Shown one piece after another: positions 41,594-50,970 of a stretch of DNA of 52,173 nt. Source of the DNA: RGIG2560 sp964418385 (lineage in GTDB: Bacteria > Patescibacteriota > Microgenomatia > UBA1400 > PJMF01). The stretch is from NCBI GenBank assembly GCA_964418385.1, contig CAYQLH010000002.1, positions 1 to 52,173 on the forward strand, given 5' to 3'. The notes under the pieces were generated by a model. It saw nothing but the letters and a program-made list of their open reading frames with translations, ran no database searches and was not told the DNA's origin. Each line of letters opens with the position of its first letter. Within the stretch, counting starts at the first letter, position 1. The position numbers and the translations under genes are program-made.

Positions 41594-43441
41594 TTATTCA
41601 CCCAAGGAATCAAGAATCATTTGGACTTGCGCGTAGTCATCGCTGTCGGCCTCGAGAAGTTGGAGGGTATTGGTGTAAGCGGAGCGCGCTTGATCGAGAT
41701 TACCTTGCTCTTGATAAAAGGCGGCAAGTTGATAGTTGCTTTGGGCATAATTGGGGTTAATTTTGAGAGCAGTTTGGTAAAATTTCAAGGCGTCATCAAA
41801 ACGGCCAACGCTTTGGTAGAAACCACCGAGGCTGAGAAGAATATCGGGATTAGTGGATTGGTAGAGACTGGCAGTGGTGTAGGCAGAAATGATTTTAGCG
41901 GCTTGGGCTTCGATATCTTTTTCATCTACGAAGTAGGCATAACCTTGACGCAAGATTTCTGCGTAAGCGTAGTAATTGTTGGCGTGGAGCGGTTCAAGAG
42001 CAATAGCTTTTTCGGCTAAGGCAAGCGCTTGATTGAAGTGCGCAATAGCGGCGTCTTGATTATCGTCAACGCTGTCGAGCATGAGCTCCGTTTGAAGGCC
42101 GGCATTGTAGAGGTTGATGAAGTCAATACGACCAGCCATAGCGAGCGCTGTTTGAGCGTGACTGAGGGTGCCTTGACTGTCTTGGTGGTCATAAGCTTCA
42201 ATGGAAAGTTTGTAGTGGAGAAAGCCTTGGTAATTTTGTGACAGGCAGAAAGCCACAAAAGCGAGCACGCAGGCCATGATGCTACTTGCTGTCAGCGAGA
42301 TAATCCGAACATAATCGTGTTTCTCGGCGTCTTGCTCACTGCGATCGGTGGAAATAGTGGTGGAGTTAAAGTTGATCAGAAGCTGCTTGTTTTTATTGGT
42401 CGCAAATGCAATAATTATTGCTTGAATGATCAAGATTAATGGATAAATTGGGGTAAATAATTGAACACAGAAAGTAGTCAAGAGAATAAAGTAGAGATCG
42501 CGATAGGGATTGTTTTGATCAAAACAAAGCCAAATGGTTTGCGCGACGAGAACCAGCCAGACGATTAAAGCAAGGCCGCCATACATGGTGAAAATGGTTA
42601 ACGGCGCGGAATAAGCTTGGTGAAATTGTCCCAAGTGAGTAATATCGCCATCTTGGCCGAAGTGGTCATAAACATCAGCGTAGTCTTGAGCTTGGCTGCC
42701 GAAAAGCAAGGTTTTGTAATTTAGGCGAGAATTTTCTGTGAGCTGGCGAGCAGCGGTTGTGAGAGAAGCGCCAAAGCTGGGGGTGATGGGGGTAGCTTGG
42801 AAGTCCAAGTAAAGTGTGAGGATTAAACCAATGATAAAAACCGGAAGAGCGAACAATTGTGGACCTTTAAACTTGTTTTTTTTGAAAAAACCAGCAGTGC
42901 AGATGGCGATACCGATCAGTGTGAGGGAAAGGTTGAGCCCTGGTTCATAAATGGCACTTACAAAGGAGGGCGGGAAAACAGAGCCGAAACTTTGAATGAG
43001 GGCGATGACAGCAGCGAAAGTGGAGAAAATGGAAATACCAAGAATGGTGTTGGTGGCAATGCGGTTGTCAATGATTTTGATCAGAGTGGTGGAGAAGAAA
43101 GCCAAAGTGCAGGCGGCGATAATGATGCCCCCCAAAGATAAAAAAGATTTTGCGGCGTGGAAAGGCGATTGCACTAGAAGTGAAAGGCAAACAAAACCCG
43201 CAAGGAGAACTAAACTTAGAGAAAGAGGGGAGAGATTAAAATAAAGCTTTTTGCGGCGAAAAACGGTGACCAAAAAATAGGCAAAAATGAGCAGCGCTGT
43301 GGCAAAAAAGGTAAGAGTTTTGAGACTGGCAGGGTAAAAGTCGAAATAGTTGGGTAAAAGCAGGACTGCTAGTAAACCACCGGCGATTGTCAGCACAGTG
43401 GCCATACTTGATAGGGAATTTGTTTTGCTTGTATTTGTCAT
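41594..43441 (-). CDS. O-antigen-ligase-like membrane protein with TPR tail
   Basis: 615 residues from the ATG at 43441. About eleven to twelve hydrophobic segments in residues 10-420 with one larger loop (about 210-300) containing GSQAQDYADVYDHFGQDGDITHLGQFHQAYSAPLTIF, in the position of the catalytic loop of Wzy/WaaL-type enzymes. The C-terminal ~190 residues form TPR-like helices (QALALAEKAIALEPLHANNYYAYAEILR, FYQTALKINPNYAQSNYQLAAFYQEQGNLDQA). This architecture is common in CPR genomes and probably concerns surface glycan assembly; the activity is inferred. TATAAT lies 10 nt before the start. An upstream extension to 43540 would run through the promoter. Confidence 0.75.
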   Translation of the reverse strand: MTNTSKTNSLSSMATVLTIAGGLLAVLLLPNYFDFYPASLKTLTFFATALLIFAYFLVTVFRRKKLYFNLSPLSLSLVLLAGFVCLSLLVQSPFHAAKSFLSLGGIIIAACTLAFFSTTLIKIIDNRIATNTILGISIFSTFAAVIALIQSFGSVFPPSFVSAIYEPGLNLSLTLIGIAICTAGFFKKNKFKGPQLFALPVFIIGLILTLYLDFQATPITPSFGASLTTAARQLTENSRLNYKTLLFGSQAQDYADVYDHFGQDGDITHLGQFHQAYSAPLTIFTMYGGLALIVWLVLVAQTIWLCFDQNNPYRDLYFILLTTFCVQLFTPIYPLILIIQAIIIAFATNKNKQLLINFNSTTISTDRSEQDAEKHDYVRIISLTASSIMACVLAFVAFCLSQNYQGFLHYKLSIEAYDHQDSQGTLSHAQTALAMAGRIDFINLYNAGLQTELMLDSVDDNQDAAIAHFNQALALAEKAIALEPLHANNYYAYAEILRQGYAYFVDEKDIEAQAAKIISAYTTASLYQSTNPDILLSLGGFYQSVGRFDDALKFYQTALKINPNYAQSNYQLAAFYQEQGNLDQARSAYTNTLQLLEADSDDYAQVQMILDSLGE

Positions 43442-44560
43442 AATGTGCTCCATTATATGAGAACGGCGACATTTTGCAAGAGGAAGGCATGTTTGCAGAG
43501 GCAGATAGAGAAAATTTGCCTGGTAGTAAATAATTTTCAAACGTTGGCAGTGAGGCAGTAAAGTTTCGGTGATGAAATTGACAGGTTTTGGTGAGCTGAC
43601 AATGCATGCGGGAATAAATTATTCTATGTAAAATATGCAATAATAATTTTTTTGCAAAAATTGCGACAATAGACCAGATTATGCAAGAATAATGCGTAAA
43701 TAATTTGCTAAGTAAAGAATGGAAAAAATGAGATTGCAAAAATAGTGCAGTAATTAAATGAGCAAATTTGTAGAAAAACCAATGACAAAAATAGCATTTG
43801 TGCGAAATAAATCTGTCTAACACACTTGCGCGAACAGGAGGGAGCCTGGGGTACGACATGAGGTACATTATTAGTAGAAGAATTGACGTCAAGAAAACTA
43901 GCCAGGATAAGCGAATCAAGAGCGTAAGAGGCATAATTTCGGTTGAGAGTAGGGTGAAACTGGCAAATTGACGAGTGCACAGTTGCGGGATTGTTTAGTT
44001 GCTTTTTAAAAGGGCAAAAGCGAAAAGTCTAACACACACTGGCCGTCAAGAAAGAGCGAAAAATGCTATGCCTGAAGCTAGCAGGGTATTGTGATAACTG
44101 CTAAAAATCAAACTTTATTGTTTTTGTTGATAATACAGCAACATTTTCAATGTTGATTTTGCGCTGATGAAATCTAGCTGTGGATACTGTCTTTGAGCGA
44201 TGTTTGGGGTTGGCGGCGGTGTCTTTTTCGGTATTATTGAGTGAATATCTAGGGTGTAAGTAGCAAACAAGCTGCAGGCAAAAGTTGAGTCAATAAAGAA
44301 GATTTGGAGTTTTGCAATCAAAAAAGCGGCTTTAGGTGAAATTTTCGCTTTGCGGATGGCAATTTGATGCAAAATATAGAAAAGTAAATTTAATGCCTTT
44401 AATATTATACTTTAAACTTTTGCGTTAATTCGTTACCAGATGTTGCGGAAATAAAGCGTTAAATATGCGGTAATAATTAGAGGATGTATATTTTATCCAA
44501 TTATGTCAAAAAAAGTTCTCTTCGGTTAATTTTTGTGAAATAATTTGAAATGTTTGGGCG
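43442..44560. other. 1.1-kb gene-free region with recurring TGCxxxAATA motif
   Basis: No convincing gene. At least ten plus-strand copies of a TGC-NNN-AATA/AATT motif occur, mainly 43606-43810 and 44442-44475 (for example TGCAATAATAAT, TGCGTAAATAAT, TGCGGAAATAAA). The same motif is found at about 19770-19880. TCTAACACAC occurs twice (about 43816 and 44028). Decayed sequence, a regulatory region or an untranslated RNA are all possible. Confidence 0.4.
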
Positions 44561-44577
44561 TATAATTTGAAAATGAT

Positions 44578-45246
44578 ATGAAAGAAATAACACGCTTGAT
44601 TTTAGCCAAAAAGTTTTATATTTATTTTGTGTCTACTTTGGTATTAATTCTGGCTTTAGTAACACTCGGTTATCAGCTTTGGAATTATATACAAAGTGCT
44701 GACGCCCCAAAACTGGCGAATCATGAAATAGAGACGGAATTACCGGAGTTGTCGAATACGAAAGAAGCAACAACTGTCTCTGTAGAACAGGAAGTTACTT
44801 TCATTATGGTGGATATTGGCGGCGCCGTGCAACGACCTGGTGTGTATGCTTTGCCTGAAAATTCATATTTGGCTGATTTGGTCCAAAAAGCCGGCGGATT
44901 TAGAACAGATGTTCTGGACTCGCACTTAGTACAGAAACAGCTAAATTTGGCCCAAATACTCAAAAATGGCGAGAAGTATTATATTCCTTATCGTGGTGAA
45001 ACCTGGTCATCCACAGGAACCAATGCGAGCAATGTGACTACTTCAAGCAATACTAGTGCGAGCACAGGTTTGATTTCAGTAAACAATGCCGATTCAGCAA
45101 CGTTACAAACGTTAAAAGGCATTGGTGAATCAAGGGCACAAGCAATTATTGATAACAGACCTTATACAGTGATTAGTGACCTAGTTGCAAAAGGTGCGAT
45201 TACCCAGTCCGTTTTTAATAATATTCAGGATTTGATTTCAATTTAA
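44578..45246 (+). CDS. comEA: ComEA-like DNA-uptake receptor
   Basis: 222 residues. One N-terminal membrane anchor (about 12-33), a SLBB-type domain (VDIGGAVQRPGVYALPENSYLADLVQKAGGF, about 75-110) with YYIPYRGE, a Ser/Thr linker, and a helix-hairpin-helix domain at about 162-222 (ISVNNADSATLQTLKGIGESRAQAIIDNRPY). This is the standard ComEA order; it binds incoming double-stranded DNA outside the membrane. TATAAT at 44561-44566 is 11 nt before the ATG. comEC follows after 28 nt. Confidence 0.93.
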   Translation: MKEITRLILAKKFYIYFVSTLVLILALVTLGYQLWNYIQSADAPKLANHEIETELPELSNTKEATTVSVEQEVTFIMVDIGGAVQRPGVYALPENSYLADLVQKAGGFRTDVLDSHLVQKQLNLAQILKNGEKYYIPYRGETWSSTGTNASNVTTSSNTSASTGLISVNNADSATLQTLKGIGESRAQAIIDNRPYTVISDLVAKGAITQSVFNNIQDLISI

Positions 45247-45274
45247 TTTTCGGTTAAATGAACACTTAGAATTT

Positions 45275-46633
45275 ATGAAAAAACATGATAGATATAAATA
45301 TACATTGATGTTTATTGTAGCGTTAATTTTGGCTGTAGTTTTTCGAGTCTATTTTTACACCCGAAACCTTAATTTGACCGAACGTTCGGTAGTGTCGTTT
45401 GAATACTTTCTTGCTGCGCATGATGATAAATGTAATTTCCAGACAAATAACGGTTACGAGTTTAAATGGCCTCATTGCGAGAATTATACTATAGGTGAAT
45501 ATTATACGATACTTGGCAGTGCTACTGCAATGTCTGATAATAGTAATTATGGCTATATATCTGTGGATGTATCGGAAATATCCTTACTTTCTGTAAAGAA
45601 ATTTTCGCTAAAAGGTACTTTGCGGTTAATATTTGGATATCTGATTTTGCCTATAAGAAATGTGGCTTATCGGATGAAATCTATTTTAGCTCGATATTTG
45701 GCAGGTGATAGTTTATCTTTAGTTTTGGGGCTTGTTTTGGGGTCGCGTTTTGCCGATTTTAGCCAGGAAATGAGGTCTTTAATTAAAGATTTAGGACTTT
45801 CACATATGGTGGCTGTATCTGGATTTCACCTTTCTGTGGTGTATTTGATACTTGCAAATTATTTTGCTAAATGGCAGCGTCCTAAACTTTCTTTTGTGAT
45901 CGTTGTTTTATTTTTAGCCTGGTACACCGTCCTTGTTAGCAATCCTGCATCTTTACTGCGAGCTCTTTTTATGCTCGTTTTTAGCCTTATAGGTCGCATT
46001 TTTTTCAAAAAACGTCCCATATCTCTTTTTATTTTTGTTCAAGTTTTTGCTTTATTGGTATTAATATCGGCTTCTTTTCTCTTCAACGTTGGTTTTCTGC
46101 TGAGTTTCGCCTCGACGCTTGGTGTTTTGTTGGTCGGACGTTTAGACTTCTTTTCTTCAAGTCAACCTGGTGTTTCCAGTCTGGCGGACTCTAGATTTAA
46201 GTTGTTGTTTTCGTCTGTTGACTTCATTAAAGGGTCTATTTTGACGTCTTTGGCAGCGCAACTAACATCTTTACCTGTTTTACTTAATTGTTTTGGTGAG
46301 ATTTCACCATTCGGTTTTCTTTCTTGTTTACTTTTTTCTGGTTGGATTGGGTTAATTGTATCATGGAGTGTGCCCTTGATGTTTATAGCCTGGTTTTTCG
46401 GTCTATTTTTCCATTTTATTATTACTTTTTTGGGGCCATACTTTTTGTTTTTAGGTGATGTTGTAAATCTTTTGATCTATGTTTTAGAGTTTTCATCACG
46501 GTATATCGGTGTACTTCTAGTATTTGAACATAAATTTTCATCAATTGAAGTTTTTGTGTATTTTTCGTTTCTCTTTGCGTTGGTATGGTTAAGCCGACGG
46601 CGTTCACAAGTTGTGGTCAATTATGTCTTTTAA
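45275..46633 (+). CDS. comEC: ComEC N-terminal channel part
   Basis: 452 residues. An OB-like N-terminal domain (about 45-130) follows the first helices, then the Competence domain with about eight helices, including SLVLGLVLGSRFADFSQEMR, IKDLGLSHMVAVSGFHLSVVYLILA and NPASLLRALFMLVFSLIGRIF, the conserved SG(F/M)H and P-A-LRA features of ComEC/Rec2. It forms the membrane channel for single-stranded DNA. The protein stops before the beta-lactamase-like domain, which is coded by the next, overlapping gene, so ComEC is split here. T-rich sequence and AT-leaning codons differ from neighbours. Confidence 0.92.
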   Translation: MKKHDRYKYTLMFIVALILAVVFRVYFYTRNLNLTERSVVSFEYFLAAHDDKCNFQTNNGYEFKWPHCENYTIGEYYTILGSATAMSDNSNYGYISVDVSEISLLSVKKFSLKGTLRLIFGYLILPIRNVAYRMKSILARYLAGDSLSLVLGLVLGSRFADFSQEMRSLIKDLGLSHMVAVSGFHLSVVYLILANYFAKWQRPKLSFVIVVLFLAWYTVLVSNPASLLRALFMLVFSLIGRIFFKKRPISLFIFVQVFALLVLISASFLFNVGFLLSFASTLGVLLVGRLDFFSSSQPGVSSLADSRFKLLFSSVDFIKGSILTSLAAQLTSLPVLLNCFGEISPFGFLSCLLFSGWIGLIVSWSVPLMFIAWFFGLFFHFIITFLGPYFLFLGDVVNLLIYVLEFSSRYIGVLLVFEHKFSSIEVFVYFSFLFALVWLSRRRSQVVVNYVF

Positions 46634-47597
46634 GTTCAAATTTTGTCTACTGGTGTTGATATGGTTGACATGGTGGGTTAAAGATTGGTGGCAGACGCAA
46701 ACACTACTGAATGAGACAAAGATAGTTTTTTGTGATGTGGGACAAGGAGATGCTATTTTTGTTGCACACAAAAATATGCAACTATTGATCGATGGTGGCC
46801 CTAATTCTAGCGTCCTTGCATGCTTGCAACGTGAAATGCCGCATAGTGACCACACAATTGAGACTGTGATCCTCACTCACGCTGATGCCGATCATTTTTC
46901 GGGTTTGATTGGTGTTTTTAGCAATTATGAAGTCGGTGAGCTGATAATTAATAATGCGCCTAAGGCGTCACCAGAGTACTATGATTTCTATAAAGCAGTA
47001 TGGCAGCAGCTTAAACGTGGGTCTTTGAATGTTCACACTCCACAGTTTGGTGAGCAGTGGTGTCTGAGTGCGCAAATTTGCGTGCAAATTTTAAGTAATT
47101 CGGAGAATATTTTACCTGTTGATATTTACCAAAACTTCGTCGATTTTGCCTCTTTTAGCGCTTTGTTGGCTAAATTTGTTCGTCCTTCTTATAGTTATAA
47201 TGATGGATCTATCGTTGTAAAATTGCAAATTGATCAATTTTCTATATTATTGACTGGTGATGCCGAACATTTGCAGGAATTAGCACTCATAGATGGTGGT
47301 CTGCTAACAGATGTTGATATATTAAAAATGGGGCACCACGGGTCAAAATCCTCTTCTTCGGTTGAATTTTTGGGTCTGGTAAAACCCGAAATATGCATAG
47401 TTTCGTGTGGTCGTAATAATTCTTATGGTCATCCGCATCGTGATGCTTTGATACGCGCGGGTGAGTACTGTACGAATTTATACCGCACTGACGAAATGGG
47501 TTGGTTGAAATTGGTTTCCAAAAATGATGGCATTTGGTATTGGGAAACTGAACGTGTAGCACCAACGGAGACGGAATATTGGTTAGGTCAGACTTAA
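46623..47597 (+). CDS. ComEC C-terminal metallo-beta-lactamase-like part
   Basis: 324 residues from the ATG at 46623, overlapping the channel gene by 11 nt. One membrane helix (about 5-20) and then the ComEC-type domain: TKIVFCDVGQGDAIFV, LLIDGGPN, VILTHADADHFSGLIGV (HxDxDH metal motif), SILLTGDAEHL and LKMGHHGSKSSSS. This domain is thought to degrade the non-transported strand in ComEC proteins. The N-terminal helix would keep it at the membrane beside the channel. Confidence 0.9.
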   Translation: MSFKFKFCLLVLIWLTWWVKDWWQTQTLLNETKIVFCDVGQGDAIFVAHKNMQLLIDGGPNSSVLACLQREMPHSDHTIETVILTHADADHFSGLIGVFSNYEVGELIINNAPKASPEYYDFYKAVWQQLKRGSLNVHTPQFGEQWCLSAQICVQILSNSENILPVDIYQNFVDFASFSALLAKFVRPSYSYNDGSIVVKLQIDQFSILLTGDAEHLQELALIDGGLLTDVDILKMGHHGSKSSSSVEFLGLVKPEICIVSCGRNNSYGHPHRDALIRAGEYCTNLYRTDEMGWLKLVSKNDGIWYWETERVAPTETEYWLGQT

Positions 47598-47607
47598 GTT
47601 TGTGTAG

Positions 47608-47620
47608 TATAATATAGTCT
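47608..47620 (+). promoter_or_regulatory. argS -10 box
   Basis: TATAAT at 47608-47613 and 7 nt (ATAGTCT) to the ATG at 47621; leaderless type. Confidence 0.65.
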
Positions 47621-49393
47621 ATGGTTGCGTCAGATGATGTTGAAGATTTTTTGAGTTCTTGCTTTGTGAGCGCTGTCAAGAGCTTGTCTGGATTCTCTCT
47701 GGAGAGGGTTGATTTTGATGTTCCACATGCGACTGAATATGGTGATTTAACGACCAATGTAGCAATGGCGACTTTTGCGCAGTTGGACCAACAGCTGAAA
47801 GCACAGTACACTTCGCCGCGAGCTTGGGCGAGTGCAATAACTGATAAAATTTATGAATTGAATACAAATTTTGAACATAAGTTAGTTGTGGCTGGACCTG
47901 GATTTATCAATATTTTTTTAAAATTTGATGTAAAATTGTCTAGACTTATTGATTTGCTAACACCCATTGCTTGTGATGTGGGTGGTCAAACGTATATCGT
48001 GGAATACTCCTCTCCCAATGTGGCCAAGCCTTTTACAGTTGGGCATTTGCGATCGACCGTGATTGGCGACGCCATCGCTAATTTGCTTAAGGCTGTGGGA
48101 TACAAGGTGAGGCGTGATAATCACTTGGGAGATTGGGGGACACAGTTCGCCAAACAAATTGTGGCAATAGAGAAATGGTCTAGTTGGGAAGCAATTGCGC
48201 GTACACAGAATCCGATTAAGGAGATGGTGGCTTTGTACGTGCGTTTTCACCAAGAGGCAGAGCGAGATCCATCTTTGGAGACTGAAGCTCGCGCAATTTT
48301 TGTGAATATGGAGGCTGGTGATGAGCATTATTTACAACTCTGGCAGGAAATTGTGCAATTGTCGTTAACAGAATTTGAACGAATATATAATATTCTTGGC
48401 GTTCGATTCGATGAGAATGATGGTCGCGGTTATGGAGAAAGTTTTGCTCGAGATAAGACTGATGCCGTCGTGGCGGAGCTTCGTCAAAAAGAACTTTTGC
48501 ATGAAAGTGAAGGAGCGCAGGTGGTTCTCTTTCCGGAAGGAGAGAAGCTACCACCGTTTTTAATCTTGAAAAAGGATGGTTCCACGCTGTACCAGACTCG
48601 CGATTTGGCGATGGATCGGTGGCGACGGGAAACATACGGTCCAGACGTAGTCGTGATTAACGAAGTTGGACGCGAACAAACGCTAAATTTCCGCCAGTTG
48701 TATCGAGTAGAGGAAATGTTGGACTGGTTTAAGCCTGGACAGCGGATACATGTCGCTCACGGATTGTATCGTTTTGCTGACAGAAAAATGTCGACTCGCA
48801 AGGGTGAAGTGGTGTGGTTGGACGATATTATTGAACAGGCGCGGGCGCGAGTGCGTGAAATTGCTAGCGAAGAGTTGACACCTCAAGACGTGGATGCGAT
48901 TGCAGTGGGAGCGATCAAGTGGAATGATTTGATGCGGGAGCCTATATTGGATATTACGTTTGATTTTACAGCGGCAATTAATTTAAATGGTAATTGCGGG
49001 CCATATATGCAGTACACTGCTTGTCGAGCAGTGTCTGTTTTGAAAAAGGCGAATTTGACCGTTTTAAATCAAAATGACAGAAAATCAGCGGTTTATAGGG
49101 AAAATTTGCAAAGCCTCTTGCAAAATGTGACGGCAGAGACTTGGAGACAGGAAGAATGGCGAGTGGCGGATAAAATTGCTGTTTACAAACGCGCCAAAGC
49201 AAGAGCAGCAGCAAATCTGGCACCAAACATTTTGGCGGTCTATTTGTATGAATTGGCACAATCTTTTAACAATTATTATGTGCAGCAAAAAATTGGTAAT
49301 GATCAAGCCCGGTTGACGTTGACGGCATTGGTTGTCTGGGTGCTTGAGGAAGGACTGGGGATTTTGGGGATCAGAATTCCTGAAAAGATGTAA
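47621..49393 (+). CDS. argS: Arginyl-tRNA synthetase
   Basis: 590 residues. The N-terminal Add-1 domain (about 1-110) is followed by YSSPNVAKPFTVGHLRSTVIGDAIANLL, whose VGHL is the HIGH-type motif near 140-143; DNHLGDWGTQF; LFPEGEKLPPFLILKKDGSTLYQTRDLA; KMSTRKGEVVWLDDII (KMSKS-like); and the DALR anticodon-binding helices to the end (NNYYVQQKI). It charges tRNA-Arg, two of whose genes lie at 50.9 and 52.0 kb. The M16 gene starts 8 nt after its stop. Confidence 0.96.
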   Translation: MVASDDVEDFLSSCFVSAVKSLSGFSLERVDFDVPHATEYGDLTTNVAMATFAQLDQQLKAQYTSPRAWASAITDKIYELNTNFEHKLVVAGPGFINIFLKFDVKLSRLIDLLTPIACDVGGQTYIVEYSSPNVAKPFTVGHLRSTVIGDAIANLLKAVGYKVRRDNHLGDWGTQFAKQIVAIEKWSSWEAIARTQNPIKEMVALYVRFHQEAERDPSLETEARAIFVNMEAGDEHYLQLWQEIVQLSLTEFERIYNILGVRFDENDGRGYGESFARDKTDAVVAELRQKELLHESEGAQVVLFPEGEKLPPFLILKKDGSTLYQTRDLAMDRWRRETYGPDVVVINEVGREQTLNFRQLYRVEEMLDWFKPGQRIHVAHGLYRFADRKMSTRKGEVVWLDDIIEQARARVREIASEELTPQDVDAIAVGAIKWNDLMREPILDITFDFTAAINLNGNCGPYMQYTACRAVSVLKKANLTVLNQNDRKSAVYRENLQSLLQNVTAETWRQEEWRVADKIAVYKRAKARAAANLAPNILAVYLYELAQSFNNYYVQQKIGNDQARLTLTALVVWVLEEGLGILGIRIPEKM

Positions 49394-49401
49394 GGAGGAG
49401 T

Positions 49402-50706
49402 ATGCCGAAAGTAAGTACATTAAAAAACGGAATGAAGCTTTTGCGAGTGCCGATGAGCGGGGTGGAGTCAATTGCGACAGTGGTGATGGTTAAGGCTGGT
49501 TCTCGATATGAGGATGAAGCAGATTATGGAGTGGCTCATTTTTTGGAGCATATGGTTTTTAAGGGGACAAAAAAATACCCAACTAACAAGATTTTGACGC
49601 AAAAAGTGGACGGCGTGGGGGCAGCGTTTAATGCTTTCACCAGTGAAGAAGGAACAGCGTTTTATCTGCGGAGTGCGGCTAAGGATCTTGACTTGACCTT
49701 GGATGTGCTTTCTCAGCTGACGACGCAAATGCTTTTGGAACCAGAGGAAATCGAGCGGGAGCGTGGCGTGATTTTGGAAGAAAAGCACATGTATGAAGAT
49801 CAGCCGAGTGCGTTTAACTCACAAGAGTTTATCAAGATGTTTTGTGCAGGGACGGGTTTGGGACATGACGTCGTGGGTACGGATAAATCCATCAAAAACA
49901 TCAAACAAGAAACTTTTCGAAAGTTTATTGCGCGCTGGTATCGGCCGGAACACATGTTGCTGGTGGTAGCTGGAAAGAAACAAGCGGTGCAAGCTCCAGA
50001 TTTGGAAGAAAAAGCGGAGCGGTATTTTAAGTTTGGGAAATTAACAGGAAAAGCCGCCCGTCAAGAGGATTTTTGGGAAAAAGAATTTCACTATGGTGAG
50101 CGGTTAAATTTTATTGATCGCAAGACCGAGCAGACACATTTTATTCTTGGCTGGCCGAGTTTGAATCGGTTTGATAAGCGCGACAACACCCTTGATGTTT
50201 TGCAGACAATTTTGGGCGGCAACATGAGTTCCAGGCTTTTTAGCGAAGTGCGTGAGCGACGGGGTTTGTGTTACTATGTGTATGCACAGGCAAGCTCTTT
50301 TTGTGACAGTGGCTATTTTGGCGCTTCTTCTGGCGTCAATCCGGAGAAACTAATCGAGGCGATCAAGGTAACCGTGGACGAGTTTTCCCAGTTGGCCTCT
50401 GGTGAGAAAAAAGTGGAGGCAGCAGAGTTGGCCCGGGCCAAGGATTATCTGTGTGGTCAGATGACACTGAGCGCGGAAAGCGTGTACGCTTTGGCACTAA
50501 ATTACGGTACACAGCTACTTTTTGAAAACCGTATCCGGACGGTGTCGCAAGAAATGAAACGGGTGCAAGCAGTGACTCTTGATGACGTGCAAGCTTTGGC
50601 GCGAGAATTGATCCGCCCTGAAGAATTGCGTCTTTCGGCCATTGGCAAGATTTCTGATAAACAAAAGCGTGAAATAGAGGCAATTGTGGGAGCACGGGCG
50701 CGATAG
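49402..50706 (+). CDS. M16-family zinc peptidase
   Basis: 434 residues. GVAHFLEHMVFKGTKKYP carries the inverted zinc motif HxxEH (H46, E49, H50); a second Glu probably lies in the REREVI-like EIERERGVILEE near 116-127. The second M16 half (about 215-420) has FILGWPSLNRFDKRD and GGNMSSRLFSEVRERRGLCYYVYA, typical of processing-peptidase/PqqL-type proteins. It lacks a signal peptide, so it is probably cytoplasmic. Good Shine-Dalgarno AAGGAGGAG-T before the ATG at 49402; probably cotranscribed with argS. Confidence 0.93.
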   Translation: MPKVSTLKNGMKLLRVPMSGVESIATVVMVKAGSRYEDEADYGVAHFLEHMVFKGTKKYPTNKILTQKVDGVGAAFNAFTSEEGTAFYLRSAAKDLDLTLDVLSQLTTQMLLEPEEIERERGVILEEKHMYEDQPSAFNSQEFIKMFCAGTGLGHDVVGTDKSIKNIKQETFRKFIARWYRPEHMLLVVAGKKQAVQAPDLEEKAERYFKFGKLTGKAARQEDFWEKEFHYGERLNFIDRKTEQTHFILGWPSLNRFDKRDNTLDVLQTILGGNMSSRLFSEVRERRGLCYYVYAQASSFCDSGYFGASSGVNPEKLIEAIKVTVDEFSQLASGEKKVEAAELARAKDYLCGQMTLSAESVYALALNYGTQLLFENRIRTVSQEMKRVQAVTLDDVQALARELIRPEELRLSAIGKISDKQKREIEAIVGARAR

Positions 50707-50728
50707 CTTGGAAAATAAATGTCAAGTT

Positions 50729-50793
50729 TTGTTAAACAAGTGTTTAACAAATGTTAAACAAAAACCAGATGTAAATTTGAACAAATTTTGACA
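50729..50793 (-). repeat. paired palindromic element, copy 2
   Basis: Inverted relative of 4400-4464: on the minus strand TGTCAAAATTTGTTCA (plus 50778-50793), 27 nt, then a 22-bp near-palindrome (50729-50750, arms GTTAAACA and TGTTTAAC around AG). Like copy 1 it lies between convergent genes, here the M16 peptidase and tRNA-Arg. Confidence 0.7.
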
Positions 50794-50860
50794 GACAAAA
50801 AACAGACTGCCAAAACAAACGCCTAATTTTGCTCGGCTTTCAAGTCATAATAAATACAAC

Positions 50861-50880
50861 ACCACCCCAGAAGGGGTGGT
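50861..50880. terminator. hairpin between M16 and tRNA-Arg genes
   Basis: ACCACCCC-AGAA-GGGGTGGT, a perfect 8-bp stem. T-richer sequence follows on the minus strand (GTTGTATTTATTA), so it probably ends the tRNA transcript. Confidence 0.6.
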
Positions 50881-50886
50881 TGTGCG

Positions 50887-50958
50887 TGCTTTCGGCGGGA
50901 ATCGAACCCGCATTTTAAGTTCCGGAAACTCACGTGCTATCCGTTGCACTACGAAAGC
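50887..50958 (-). tRNA. tRNA-Arg (CCG)
   Basis: 72 nt on the minus strand. Acceptor GCTTTCG / CGAAAGC, D arm GTGC...GCAC, anticodon loop TTCCGGA giving CCG, T arm with TTCGATT loop and discriminator A. No CCA is encoded. It lies 12 bp downstream of the ndk stop and may be cotranscribed. Confidence 0.93.
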
Positions 50959-50970
50959 GCGTTGGAGGTT

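Noticed and set aside
43236..43934. 232-residue minus-strand frame upstream of the O-antigen-ligase-like gene
   Set aside because: It overlaps the real gene in another frame, is rich in rare residue runs and crosses its promoter.
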